DNA from: Streptomyces sp. AV19
Lineage (GTDB): Bacteria > Actinomycetota > Actinomycetes > Streptomycetales > Streptomycetaceae
Direction of reading: 5' to 3'
Assembly (NCBI RefSeq): GCF_015999245.1
Contig: NZ_JAEAMR010000003.1
Span: 881,719-945,718, forward strand
DNA: 64,000 nt
Shown: piece by piece, positions 8,980 through 17,482 of the stretch
Layout of the letters: the number at the start of each line of letters is the position of its first letter
Numbering within the stretch: the first letter of the stretch is position 1
Made by a program: the position numbers and the translations under genes
Notes under the pieces: model-generated
Databases searched by the model: none
What the model was told of the DNA's origin: nothing
The model's input: only the letters and a program-made list of their open reading frames with translations

Positions 8980-10059
8980 TCAATCCCGAGGCGGGTCCTG
9001 GCGGCTTTCGGCCTGATGCGTAACGGCCGCCGCCCCGGTGGAGCCCCGTACGACCAGCTCGGGCAGAAAGACGAACTCGCTGTGCGGCGCGGGCGTCCCG
9101 CCGATCTCCTCCAGCAGTGCCCGCACCGCCGCCTGCCCCATGGGCCGCACGGGCTGGCGGACCGTGGTCAGCGGGGGGTCGGTGAACGCTATGAGCGGGG
9201 AGTCGTCGAAACCCACCACGGAGACGTCCCTCGGCACCTCCAGGCCCGCCCTGCGGACCGCCCGGACGGCGCCCAGCGCCATCATGTCGCTGGCGCAGAC
9301 GACGGCCGTGCAGCCGCGTTCCAGGAGCGCGGAGGCCGCCGCCTGACCACCCTCCAGGGTGAACAGGGAGTGCTCGATCAACTCCTGTGCGTCGTCCGCG
9401 TCCACGCCGAGCTGGTCCCTCATTCCGGCCAGGAAACCCTCGATCTTCCGCTGGACGGGGACGTACCGCCGCGGGCCCAGGGCCAGTCCGATCCTGCGGT
9501 GGCCCAGCTCCGCCAAATGGGTGACGGCGAGCCGCATCGCGGCCCGGTCGTCGGGGGAGACGAAGGGGGCCCGCACCTTCGAGGAGAAGCCGTTGACGAG
9601 GACGAACGGCACGCCCTGCGCGCGCAGCCGCTCGTAGCGCTGCATGTCGGCGGAGGTATCCGCGTGCAGGCCGGAGACGAAGATGATGCCGGCGACGCCG
9701 CGCTCCACGAGCATCTCGGTGAGCTCGTCCTCGGTGGAGCCGCCGGGGGTCTGCGTGGCCAGGACGGGCGTATAGCCCTGGCGGGTCAGCGCCTGCCCTA
9801 TCACCTGGGCGAAGGCGGGGAATATGGGGTTCTCCAGCTCGGGCGTGATCAGCCCCACGAGGCCCGCGCTGCGCCGCCGCAGCCGCACCGGCCGTTCGTA
9901 GCCGAGCACATCGAGCGCGGCCAGCACGGACTGGCGGGTGGACGCGGCCACCCCCGGCTTGCCGTTGAGGACGCGGCTGACGGTTGCTTCGCTGACACCC
10001 GCCTGGGCTGCGATGTCGGCCAGCCGTGCGGTCACGGGAGGTGACTGTACCGGTCCCAC
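8980..10059 (-). CDS. malR: LacI family maltose-operon repressor MalR
   Basis: 359 residues. The N-terminal LacI helix-turn-helix reads RLADIAAQAGVSEATVSRVL with hinge helix VLAALDVLGYERP, followed by a periplasmic-binding-protein-like effector domain with LVGLITPELENPIFPAF and SVVGFDDSPLIAF. Represses maltose/maltodextrin uptake genes until the inducer binds. A GTG at 10059 follows the aglA stop by one nucleotide with GGTGGGAAG upstream; a GTG at 10035 would match the start I remember for other Streptomyces MalR proteins but has no clear ribosome site. The gene is last in the malE-F-G-aglA-malR array; from memory, in S. coelicolor malR lies next to malE instead. Confidence 0.9.
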   Translation of the reverse strand: MGPVQSPPVTARLADIAAQAGVSEATVSRVLNGKPGVAASTRQSVLAALDVLGYERPVRLRRRSAGLVGLITPELENPIFPAFAQVIGQALTRQGYTPVLATQTPGGSTEDELTEMLVERGVAGIIFVSGLHADTSADMQRYERLRAQGVPFVLVNGFSSKVRAPFVSPDDRAAMRLAVTHLAELGHRRIGLALGPRRYVPVQRKIEGFLAGMRDQLGVDADDAQELIEHSLFTLEGGQAAASALLERGCTAVVCASDMMALGAVRAVRRAGLEVPRDVSVVGFDDSPLIAFTDPPLTTVRQPVRPMGQAAVRALLEEIGGTPAPHSEFVFLPELVVRGSTGAAAVTHQAESRQDPPRD

Positions 10060-10060
10060 T

Positions 10061-11692
10061 TCAGACTTCCCACCAGACGCAGGTCTCGGCGGGCAGCCGT
10101 ACGGCGCCGCCGGTGAACTCCAGCGGGGCGGTGGCGAGCACCGGCCGCCCCGGAACGGTCAGTTCCACTTCTTCGCCGAGGGTGTTGAGGGTGCACTCGA
10201 ACCCCGGCCGGGAGAAGGCGAGTACGCCCTCGGGCACGTCCTCCGCGCGCCAGGACATAGGCCCGTCGCCGAGCCCCGGCAGGCGCCGGCGCAACGCGAG
10301 CGCGGAGCGGTAGAGCTCCAGCGTCGAGCGCGGGTCGCCGGACTGGGCCGCGACCGACAGTTCACGCCACCGGCCGGGCTGCGGCAGCCAGCTGCCGGCC
10401 GGGCCCTCGGTCGGGCCGAAGCCGTACGGCGCCTCGTCGCCCTCCCACGGGATCGGCACCCGGCAGCCGTCCCGCGTGCCGTCCTGGCCGTCCCCCCGGA
10501 AGAACGCCGGGTCCTGGCGCACCGCGTCCGGCAGGTCCACGACCTCCGGCAGTCCCAGCTCCTCGCCCTGGTAGACGTACGCCGAACCCGGCAGCGCCAG
10601 CATCAGCAGCGCGGCCGCCCTGGCCCGGCGGGCGCCGCGCTCGCCGCCGCCGTAGCGGGTGACGTGCCGTACCACGTCGTGGTTGGACAGTACCCAGGTG
10701 GCCGGTGCGCCGACCGAGCCGGTGGACGCCAGCGACGCGTCGATGACCGCGCGCATCGCCGCCGCGTCCCAAGGGCACGTCAGGAAGTGGAAGTTGAACG
10801 CTTGGTGCAGCTCGTCCGGGCGGACGTACAGGGCGAGCCGCTCGGCGGTCGGCGCCCACGCCTCGGCGACGCCGATCCGGCCGCCGTCGTAGGAGTCCAG
10901 CAGCCGCCGCCAGGAGCGGTGGATGGCGTGCACGCCGTCCTGGTCGAAGAACGGCAGGACCTGGGCGCCGATGAGTTTGGCCTGTTCCTTTCGCCCGATG
11001 TCGGGCAGTCCGGGGGCCTTGACCATGCCGTGCGCGACATCGATGCGGAAGCCGTCCACGCCGAGGTCCAGCCAGAAGCGGAGGATGGACTCGAACTCGG
11101 CGGCGACCTCCGGGTTCTCCCAGTTCAGGTCGGGCTGCTCCGGGGCGAAGAGGTGGAGGTACCACTCGCCGTCGTCCGCGCGTGTCCACGCCGGTCCGCC
11201 GAAGACGGACTCCCAGTCGTTCGGCGGCAGTTCGCCGTGCGTCCCGCGGCCGGGACGGAAGTGGTAGCGGGCGCGGGCCTCGTCGCCGGGGCGCCCGGCG
11301 AGCGCCGCGCGGAACCAGGCGTGCCGGTCGGACGTGTGGTTCGGCACGATGTCGACGATGACGCGCAGACCGAGGCGGTGGGCCTCGCGGACGAGGTCGT
11401 CGGCGTCCTGGAGGTCGCCGAACAGCGGGTCGACGGCGCGGTAGTCCGCGACGTCGTACCCGCCGTCCGCCTGCGGCGAGGCGTAGAACGGCGTGAGCCA
11501 GACGGCGTCCACGCCGAGCTCGGCGAGGTACGGGAGGCGGGTGCGGGCGCCGCGGAGGTCGCCGATGCCGTCGCCGTCGCTGTCGGCGAAGGAGCGGATG
11601 TAGATCTGGTAGATGACGGCGTGGCGCCACCAGGTGTCCCGGCCGGACGGGGGGTTGGGGGCGTTGGTGGTGGCGGTGAGGTTCTGGGTCAT
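10061..11692 (-). CDS. aglA: GH13 alpha-glucosidase AglA
   Basis: 543 residues, an intracellular GH13 alpha-glucosidase/oligo-1,6-glucosidase type enzyme with no signal peptide. The N-terminus reads WWRHAVIYQIYIRSFADSDG, and the four GH13 regions can be read: DIVPNHTS (I), DGFRIDVAHGM with the nucleophile Asp (II), VAEAWAP with the acid/base Glu (III) and VLSNHDVVRH (IV). Hydrolyses maltose and maltodextrins brought in by MalEFG. Its ATG is separated from malG by a 309-bp gap filled by repeat copy 3, so it may be transcribed separately. malR follows within 1 nt. Confidence 0.93.
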   Translation of the reverse strand: MTQNLTATTNAPNPPSGRDTWWRHAVIYQIYIRSFADSDGDGIGDLRGARTRLPYLAELGVDAVWLTPFYASPQADGGYDVADYRAVDPLFGDLQDADDLVREAHRLGLRVIVDIVPNHTSDRHAWFRAALAGRPGDEARARYHFRPGRGTHGELPPNDWESVFGGPAWTRADDGEWYLHLFAPEQPDLNWENPEVAAEFESILRFWLDLGVDGFRIDVAHGMVKAPGLPDIGRKEQAKLIGAQVLPFFDQDGVHAIHRSWRRLLDSYDGGRIGVAEAWAPTAERLALYVRPDELHQAFNFHFLTCPWDAAAMRAVIDASLASTGSVGAPATWVLSNHDVVRHVTRYGGGERGARRARAAALLMLALPGSAYVYQGEELGLPEVVDLPDAVRQDPAFFRGDGQDGTRDGCRVPIPWEGDEAPYGFGPTEGPAGSWLPQPGRWRELSVAAQSGDPRSTLELYRSALALRRRLPGLGDGPMSWRAEDVPEGVLAFSRPGFECTLNTLGEEVELTVPGRPVLATAPLEFTGGAVRLPAETCVWWEV

Positions 11693-11751
11693 GTGGGTCC
11701 TTGTGGTGGGTTCGGGTTCTGATTCGCGTGCGGGTCGGTGGGTGGGGTTTT

Positions 11752-11965
11752 GTGCCCCGGACCCGCCCTTTCACCGTTTCTTCCGGGGCTCCGCCCCGGG
11801 CCCCGCAACCGCGCTCCGCGCGGTTGTCCTCAAGCGCCGGACGGGCTGATTTCCCTGCTCGGGAGCGCACTTCAGCCCGTCCGGCGTTTGAGGACCAACG
11901 CGGCGAAGCCGCGTTGCACCCGCGCGGAGCGCGGCGAGAAACGGTGAAAGGGCGGGCCGGGGCAG
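11752..11965. repeat. Nested inverted-repeat element, copy 3
   Basis: A complete copy filling most of the 309-bp gap between malG and aglA. The outer arms are the CCCGCCCTTTCACCGTTTC module and its reverse complement, and the inner arms are TCCTCAAGCGCCGGACGGGCT and a near-identical reverse complement ending in GGCGTTTGAGGA. It lies inside an apparent operon, so it could attenuate or process the mal transcript after malG. Confidence 0.82.
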
Positions 11966-12001
11966 AATCCCGCGCGAAGCGCGGAACCCCCTGGGGGCGG
12001 G

Positions 12002-12826
12002 CTACCCCTTCGTCCCCCCGGCCGTCAGGCCGGATATCAGATGGCGCTGCGCCAGGAAGAACACCGCCCCCGCCGGCACGGTGATGAGCACGGCCGCAGC
12101 CGTCATCAATCCCCACTCCGCCTTCTGCTGCCCCACGAACGTCTGCAGTCCCACGGCCAACGTGTAGTGCTCCTCACTGCTCATGAACTGACTGGCGAAC
12201 GCCACTTCGCCCCACGCCGTGATGAACGAGTAGAACCCCGTCACCGCCAGCCCCGGCCGGGCCAGCGGCAGTATCAGCCGCCAGAACGTCCCGAACGGGG
12301 TCAGCCCGTCCACCCGCCCCGCCTCGTCGATCTCCGCCGGGATCGTGTCGAAGTAGCCCTTGAGCATCCAGGCGCAGAACGGCACCGAGACCGAGCAGTA
12401 GGTGACGATCAGCCCTACGTGCGAGTCGAGCAGGCCCAGCTGCCCGAGGATCGTGTACAGCGGCACGATCAGCACCGCCATCGGGAACATCTGCGCGACC
12501 AGGAAGGTCCACATCAGCGGCCGGTGGCCGGGGAAGCGCAGCCGCGAGACCGCGTACCCGGCGCTGGCCGAGACGAACACGCCCAGCAGGGTCGCCCCCA
12601 GCGCGACGACGGCCGAGTTGCCGAACCACGTCAGGAACGCGGTGTCCCCCAGCACGTAACGGTAGTTGGAGAGGCCGAGCCCCCCGATCCGCGTCGGCTC
12701 CTGCCAGCCGTCGCGCCCGTGCAGCGAGACGAGGACGACGTACAGGACGGGGAAGAGGGCGGTCAGCGACGCCACGGCCAACGTGGCGTGCAACGCCACC
12801 GACGCCCCGCGCGTACGGGACTTCAT
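12002..12826 (-). CDS. malG: Maltose/maltodextrin ABC transporter permease MalG
   Basis: 274 residues with six predicted membrane segments, starting at ALHATLAVASLTALFPVLYV. The permease EAA loop is clear: AEIDEAGRVDGLTPFGTFWRLILPL, which contacts the ATPase subunit. Together with MalF it forms the membrane channel for maltodextrins. The ATG overlaps the malF stop (ATGA). No gene for the ATPase subunit lies here; in Streptomyces the shared ATPase MsiK, encoded elsewhere, normally energises this importer. Confidence 0.94.
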   Translation of the reverse strand: MKSRTRGASVALHATLAVASLTALFPVLYVVLVSLHGRDGWQEPTRIGGLGLSNYRYVLGDTAFLTWFGNSAVVALGATLLGVFVSASAGYAVSRLRFPGHRPLMWTFLVAQMFPMAVLIVPLYTILGQLGLLDSHVGLIVTYCSVSVPFCAWMLKGYFDTIPAEIDEAGRVDGLTPFGTFWRLILPLARPGLAVTGFYSFITAWGEVAFASQFMSSEEHYTLAVGLQTFVGQQKAEWGLMTAAAVLITVPAGAVFFLAQRHLISGLTAGGTKG

Positions 12827-13758
12827 CGCACCGCCACCTCCTGCCGCGCCAGCATCCGGCGGTAGAACGTGGCGAACACCAGCAGCAGCGAGAGGATCAG
12901 GATCCCGTACGTCGCCGAGCCCGCGTAGTCGCGGATGCCCTGGAAGGCCAGCCGGTAGGCGTACGTCACCAGGATCTCGCTCTCCGAGCTCGCGCCCTGC
13001 CCGATCAGCAGGTAGATGACCTGGAACATGTTGAACGTCCAGATGGTGCCCAGCAGGACCACCGTCCCGCTCACCGCCCGCAGGCCCGGCAGCGTCACGT
13101 GCCGGAAGCGCTGCCAGGGCGAGGCGCCGTCGATCTCGGCGGCCTCGTGCAGCTCCGCCGGGATGGCCTGGAGCCCGCCGAGGAGCGCCACCATCATGAA
13201 CGGGACGCCCATCCACACGTTGACGGCGACGGCCGCCGCCTTCTGCAGGGTGCTGTCGCCGAGCCAGTCGAGGGCGCCCACGCCCAGCCGGTCGAGCACC
13301 GCGTTGAGCACCCCGTACTTCTCGTTGAACATCAGCCGCCAGGAGAAGGCGCCGACGAACGCGGGCACCGCCCACGGCAGGATCAGCAGCACGCGGTACA
13401 GCCCGCGCAGCCGCATCGGCCGGTTGAGCAGCAGCGCCAGCCCCAGGCCGAGCGCGTAGTGCAGGACGACGCACGAGGCCGTCCACACCACCGTCCAGCC
13501 CAGCCGGCCGTAGAAGTTGCCCTCCTGGCCGGAGAGCACGCGCCAGTAGTTGTCCAGGCCGACGAAGGAGTACGTCGACGGGATGTGGTTGACGCCTATC
13601 GTGCGGGCCGAGTTGGCCTCGTTGGCGTCGGTGAACGACAGGTAGACGCCCTTGCCCAGCGGATAGCCGACGAGCACGGCCAGGACGACGACCACCGGCA
13701 GCACCATCGCCCACGCGTACCAGTGGGTGCTCAACGAACGGCGCAGCGTCATCGTCAT
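12823..13758 (-). CDS. malF: Maltose/maltodextrin ABC transporter permease MalF
   Basis: 311 residues. An N-terminal membrane segment (WAMVLPVVVVLAVLVGYPLG) is followed by a periplasm-facing loop and five more segments. The EAA loop reads ELHEAAEIDGASPWQRFRHV. Partners MalG in the inner-membrane channel. I chose the ATG at 13758, which overlaps the malE stop (ATGA) and begins MTMTLRRSL; a longer reading upstream runs into malE and is unlikely. The malE-malF-malG chain is joined by two four-base overlaps, indicating a single mRNA. Confidence 0.94.
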   Translation of the reverse strand: MTMTLRRSLSTHWYAWAMVLPVVVVLAVLVGYPLGKGVYLSFTDANEANSARTIGVNHIPSTYSFVGLDNYWRVLSGQEGNFYGRLGWTVVWTASCVVLHYALGLGLALLLNRPMRLRGLYRVLLILPWAVPAFVGAFSWRLMFNEKYGVLNAVLDRLGVGALDWLGDSTLQKAAAVAVNVWMGVPFMMVALLGGLQAIPAELHEAAEIDGASPWQRFRHVTLPGLRAVSGTVVLLGTIWTFNMFQVIYLLIGQGASSESEILVTYAYRLAFQGIRDYAGSATYGILILSLLLVFATFYRRMLARQEVAVR

Positions 13759-15059
13759 GACGCGACCGCGTAGTCCTTGAGGAGCGCGGACTTCCACTCC
13801 TTCGCGGTGGCGTCCAGCCCCTCCCGCGGCTCCTCCTTCAGCGTCAGGATCCGCGTGTAGTGCTGGAGCCAGACCGTGAACAGGTCACCGCCCTGCGGGA
13901 TCTGCGGGCGCGGGTGCGCGGTCGCCAGCGCGTCGTGGAACGACTTGCGCACCGGATCGGCCAGAACGTCCTTCGTATAGGCGGACGTACGCGTCGGCAG
14001 CAGCCCGAGCGCGAGGGACACCTCGCGCTGCCGCTCGCCGTCCGCCATGAACCGGGTGAAGAGGTACGACGCGTCGAAGTTCCCCGAGCCCGCGTAGACG
14101 ACGAGGCTGTGGCCGCCCACCGGGGCCCCCGCGACCCCGGTCGAGCCTGCCGGGACCCGGGTGATGCCCAGGTTCTCCCGCTTGCGGAACGCCTCGCCGC
14201 CGAAGACCTCCTTGGTCGCCCACGGGCCGTCCAGCAGCATCGCCAGCTTCCCGCTCTTGAAGTCGGTCTTCAGCGCGTTGTAGCCGTCCGTCCCGGCCGG
14301 CTTCGGCGCCGCGCCGGACCTGACCAGGTCGACGGCGGTCTCGATCCCCTTGCGGGACGCGGCGTCGGCAATGGTGATCCGCTTCCCCGGCACGTCGAGC
14401 ATGTCGCTCTTCTCGCCGTAGAGGAACGGGAGGGAGTAGTAGCTGTCCGGGCTCAGCCCGATGCCGCCCGCCCCCGTCTTCTCCTTGACCTTCCGCGCGA
14501 CGTCCTTGACCTCCTGCCAGGTCGTGGGCGGTTCGCCGACGCCCGCCTTCCGCAGGAGCTCCTTGTTGTAGAGCAGCCCGAGGGTGTCCGTGACCTGCGG
14601 GACCCCGTACGTCTTCCCCTCGTACGCGGCGTTCTTCAGCGGCCCTTGGAGGAAGTCCCGGGGCTGCTGCAGGGCCGGGGTACCGCCGAGATCCTTGAGA
14701 TAGCCGAGCTGCGCGAAGCCCGGCGTCCATCCGACGTCCGCCCGCAGCACGTCGGGCGCGCCCTTGCCGGTGGAGGCGGAGGTCTTGAACTTCTGCTGCG
14801 CCTGGTCGAAGGGGACGTTGACGTAATTCACCTTGATCTTCGGGTACTTGGCCTCGAAGTCCTTCACGAGCTTCCTGAAGACCGGGGCCTCGTTGGTGGC
14901 GTCCGAGGTGTCCCACCAGGTGATGCTGCCGCTGACCGAGCCCGGGTCCGTGGCGGCCTTCTCGCCGCTGCCGCCGTCGCCTCCACCGCTGCCGCCGCAG
15001 GCGGTCGCGGTCAGCGCGAGCGCGCCGACGGCGGCGATGATCGATATGCCTCTTCGCAC
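13755..15059 (-). CDS. malE: Maltose/maltodextrin-binding lipoprotein MalE
   Basis: 434 residues. The GTG at 15059 follows GAGGAG and opens a lipoprotein signal, [20 protein letters not shown], with the lipobox LTATAC; a Gly/Ser-rich linker follows. The body is a family-1 solute-binding protein ([19 protein letters not shown], later [19 protein letters not shown] and [14 protein letters not shown]). Anchored to the outside of the cytoplasmic membrane, it delivers maltodextrins to MalFG. First gene of the operon; a dyad of the type expected for MalR lies 72-95 bp upstream. Confidence 0.95.
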   Translation of the reverse strand: MRRGISIIAAVGALALTATACGGSGGGDGGSGEKAATDPGSVSGSITWWDTSDATNEAPVFRKLVKDFEAKYPKIKVNYVNVPFDQAQQKFKTSASTGKGAPDVLRADVGWTPGFAQLGYLKDLGGTPALQQPRDFLQGPLKNAAYEGKTYGVPQVTDTLGLLYNKELLRKAGVGEPPTTWQEVKDVARKVKEKTGAGGIGLSPDSYYSLPFLYGEKSDMLDVPGKRITIADAASRKGIETAVDLVRSGAAPKPAGTDGYNALKTDFKSGKLAMLLDGPWATKEVFGGEAFRKRENLGITRVPAGSTGVAGAPVGGHSLVVYAGSGNFDASYLFTRFMADGERQREVSLALGLLPTRTSAYTKDVLADPVRKSFHDALATAHPRPQIPQGGDLFTVWLQHYTRILTLKEEPREGLDATAKEWKSALLKDYAVAS

Positions 15060-15130
15060 AGGGATCTCCTCGTCACGAGGGCCGGTCCGGGGGTGGGGCG
15101 GCCCTGAGCTGAGGAGGAAGCTAACAGGCT

Positions 15131-15164
15131 GCAATCTCTTGCGAAAGAGGTTGCAAGAGGTTGC
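15131..15164. promoter_or_regulatory. Candidate MalR operator upstream of malE
   Basis: A 24-bp near-palindrome (15131-15154) has half-sites GCAATCTCTTGC and GAAAGAGGTTGC. It overlaps a direct repeat of GAGGTTGC that extends to 15164. The arms contain the CTTGC/GCAAG cores typical of LacI-family maltose operators in Streptomyces. It lies between malE and the divergent amylase gene, and a looser CTTGCGCGGAGTTGC copy follows at 15204-15218, closer to the amylase promoter. Binding by MalR is inferred. Confidence 0.62.
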
Positions 15165-15226
15165 CGTCGTTTCCTCCCGTGCGTTTCCTCCCCTGTTAAG
15201 GACCTTGCGCGGAGTTGCGGCCGGGG

Positions 15227-15255
15227 TTGACCGTCACAGCAGGGGCACGTACGGT
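15227..15255 (+). promoter_or_regulatory. Promoter of the alpha-amylase gene
   Basis: A -35 TTGACC (15227-15232), a 17-nt spacer and a -10 TACGGT (15250-15255) match the housekeeping sigma consensus. Transcription would start near 15262, about 48 nt before the amylase ATG. Confidence 0.65.
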
Positions 15256-15309
15256 CTCGGGCACTGCGCCGGTGCCCGGCATCCGCAAGGGCCTTGTGGG
15301 GGTGGTGAT

Positions 15310-16740
15310 ATGTACCGAGCCGCACGCCGTGCCCTGCCGGCCGTTCTGTTGCTGCTGGCGGGCTGCCTTCTGTGGGCGTCCCCGCGGGCGGCGGCCGCTC
15401 CGCCGGGGCAACGGGACGTCACCGCCGTGCTGTTCCAGTGGCGCTACGACTCCGTGGCCCGGGAGTGCGCCACCGCCCTCGGGCCCGCCGGCTACGGCTA
15501 CGTGCAGGTCTCGCCGCCCCAGGAGCACATCGCGGGCCCGCAGTGGTGGACCTCCTACCAGCCCGTCGGCTACCGGATCGCCGGACGGCTCGGCGACCGG
15601 GCGGCCTTCGCCCGGATGACGTCCGCCTGCCACCGGGTGGGGGTCAAGGTCGTCGTGGACGCCGTGGTCAACCACATGAGCGCCGGGTCGGGGACCGGTA
15701 CAGGGGGCTCGGCGTACACCAAGTACGACTACCCGGGCACCTACCGGGACGCCGACTTCCACCGCTGCCGCCGCCCGATCGCGGACTACCGCGACCGCGA
15801 CGACGTCCAGAACTGCGAACTCCTCGGCCTGGCCGACCTGGACACCGGCAGCCCCTACGTCCGCGACCGCCTCGCCCGCTACCTCGACGACCTGCTCGCA
15901 CTGGGCGCCGACGGCTTCCGCGTCGACGGCGCGAAGCACATCGCGAGCACCGACCTCGCGGCGGTCAAGGCGCGGACCGCCCGTCCCGGGGCGTACTGGA
16001 AGCAGGAGGTCATCTTCGGCGCGGGCGAGGCGGTCCGCCCCGAGGAGTATCTGGACACCGGTGACGTACAGGAGTTCCGCTACGCCCGCGACCTGCGGCG
16101 CGCGCTGGAGCCCGGACACCTCGCGGAGCTGCGGGACTTCGGCGAGGGGCGGGGCTATCTGCCCGGCCGCCGGGCCTCCGTCTTCGTCGACAACTGGGAC
16201 ACCGAGCGGGACGGCAGCACCCTCAGCCGGAAGTCCGGTGCCGCCTACACGCTGGCCAATGTCTTCCTGCTCGCCTGGCCGTACGGCTCACCGGACGTCC
16301 ACTCCGGCTACGACTTCGACGACCGCAACGCGGGACCGCCCGGCGGCGGGACGGTACGGGCCTGTTGGCAGGACGGCTGGACCTGCCAGCACCGATGGCC
16401 CGAGATCGCCCGCATGGTCGCGTTCCGGAACGCCGTGCGTGACGCGCCCGTCACCCACTGGTGGGACGACGGCGCCGACGCCGTGGCCTTCGGGCGCGGC
16501 GACCGGGGCCACGTCGTCCTCAACCACGGACGGACGCCCCTCACCCGGGAGTTCGCCACGTCACTGCCGGCCGGCGAGCATTGCGACGTGCAGAGCGGAC
16601 GGCGGGTGCGCGTCGGCCCCGACGGGCGGTTCACGGCGACCGTCGCCCCGGACACGGCGCTGGCCCTGCTCGCCACAGGATCGGTCACGGGGGCGGTCAC
16701 AGGGCCGGTCACAGGGTCGCGAGCGTGCTCACCGCGCTGA
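15310..16740 (+). CDS. Secreted GH13 alpha-amylase
   Basis: 476 residues. A signal peptide ([17 protein letters not shown], cleavage likely after the AAA near residue 35) indicates secretion. GH13 regions: DAVVNHMS (I), GFRVDGAKH with the nucleophile Asp (II), QEVIFGAGE with the Glu (III) and FVDNWDTER (IV), where Trp replaces the usual His, a pattern I remember from other Streptomyces amylases. Cuts starch to maltodextrins, which the neighbouring MalEFG imports. The C-terminus lacks a starch-binding domain and ends in a short VTG repeat. Divergent from malE with shared operator sequence between them, so probably MalR controlled. Confidence 0.92.
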   Translation: MYRAARRALPAVLLLLAGCLLWASPRAAAAPPGQRDVTAVLFQWRYDSVARECATALGPAGYGYVQVSPPQEHIAGPQWWTSYQPVGYRIAGRLGDRAAFARMTSACHRVGVKVVVDAVVNHMSAGSGTGTGGSAYTKYDYPGTYRDADFHRCRRPIADYRDRDDVQNCELLGLADLDTGSPYVRDRLARYLDDLLALGADGFRVDGAKHIASTDLAAVKARTARPGAYWKQEVIFGAGEAVRPEEYLDTGDVQEFRYARDLRRALEPGHLAELRDFGEGRGYLPGRRASVFVDNWDTERDGSTLSRKSGAAYTLANVFLLAWPYGSPDVHSGYDFDDRNAGPPGGGTVRACWQDGWTCQHRWPEIARMVAFRNAVRDAPVTHWWDDGADAVAFGRGDRGHVVLNHGRTPLTREFATSLPAGEHCDVQSGRRVRVGPDGRFTATVAPDTALALLATGSVTGAVTGPVTGSRACSPR

Positions 16741-16783
16741 CCGCGCCCAGGCACGGTCGCCGTGCGGACAGCGGCTCCCGGGC

Positions 16784-17449
16784 TCAGAGCGTCGCCAGCG
16801 CGCTCACCGCGCCGCCGAACGGCCCGTCCTCCGGCTCCTCCGCCAGGATCCGCCGCAGCACCGCCGCCATGTCGGCGTCGTGTGCCGCGCTCGCCGCCGT
16901 CATCGCCACGAACGCGTGGACGAGTTGGGACTCCATCTCGGCGCGGGGGATGCCGGTGCCGCCCCGCCACAGGCGGGACGTCGTCTCCGTCAGGGAGATC
17001 CAGGCACGCAGGGCGACCTCCAGGCGGGGGCCGGGAACGCCGACGGCCAGCTGGTCGAGGAGCTGGGCGTACGCGGCCTCGCGGACGCGGCCGGTGAGGT
17101 CGGGGCTGCCCCGCAGCAGGACGGCGTACCCGGCGGCGTCCTCCTCCGCGAAGTCGAAGAAACGGGCGATGACGCCCAACAAGACCGTCCCCGGCGGGAC
17201 TTGGCGGCGCTCCGCGAAGAGCCCCGCCAAGTCGTCGGCGGCGCGGTGCAGTACGGCCTCGTAGAGGCTCTGCTTGCCCGCGAAGTAGTGGTAGACGAGC
17301 GGGCGCGAGATACCGGCGGCGGTCGCGATGTCGTCGAGCGAGACGTGTTCGGGCGGGCGCCGGCTGAACAGGTCGAGGGCCACGGCGATCAGTTGCTCGC
17401 GTCGCCGCGCCACGTCCATGCGGCGCCGGTTCCGTGTCGCGGTGGTCAT
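16784..17449 (-). CDS. TetR family transcriptional regulator
   Basis: 221 residues. The N-terminal TetR DNA-binding domain is clear (REQLIAVALDLFSRRPPEHV, then IATAAGISRPLVYHYFAGKQ), followed by an all-helical ligand domain with RFFDFAEEDAAGYAVLLRGS. No obvious target gene is divergent from it: the adjacent upstream gene lies on the same strand and ends 30 bp away. It may regulate itself or a distant gene. An alternative start at 17419 would drop ten basic residues. Confidence 0.9.
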   Translation of the reverse strand: MTTATRNRRRMDVARRREQLIAVALDLFSRRPPEHVSLDDIATAAGISRPLVYHYFAGKQSLYEAVLHRAADDLAGLFAERRQVPPGTVLLGVIARFFDFAEEDAAGYAVLLRGSPDLTGRVREAAYAQLLDQLAVGVPGPRLEVALRAWISLTETTSRLWRGGTGIPRAEMESQLVHAFVAMTAASAAHDADMAAVLRRILAEEPEDGPFGGAVSALATL

Positions 17450-17482
17450 GCGGGCATCCTAAGCGGTCGCCCGCGAGGAGGC

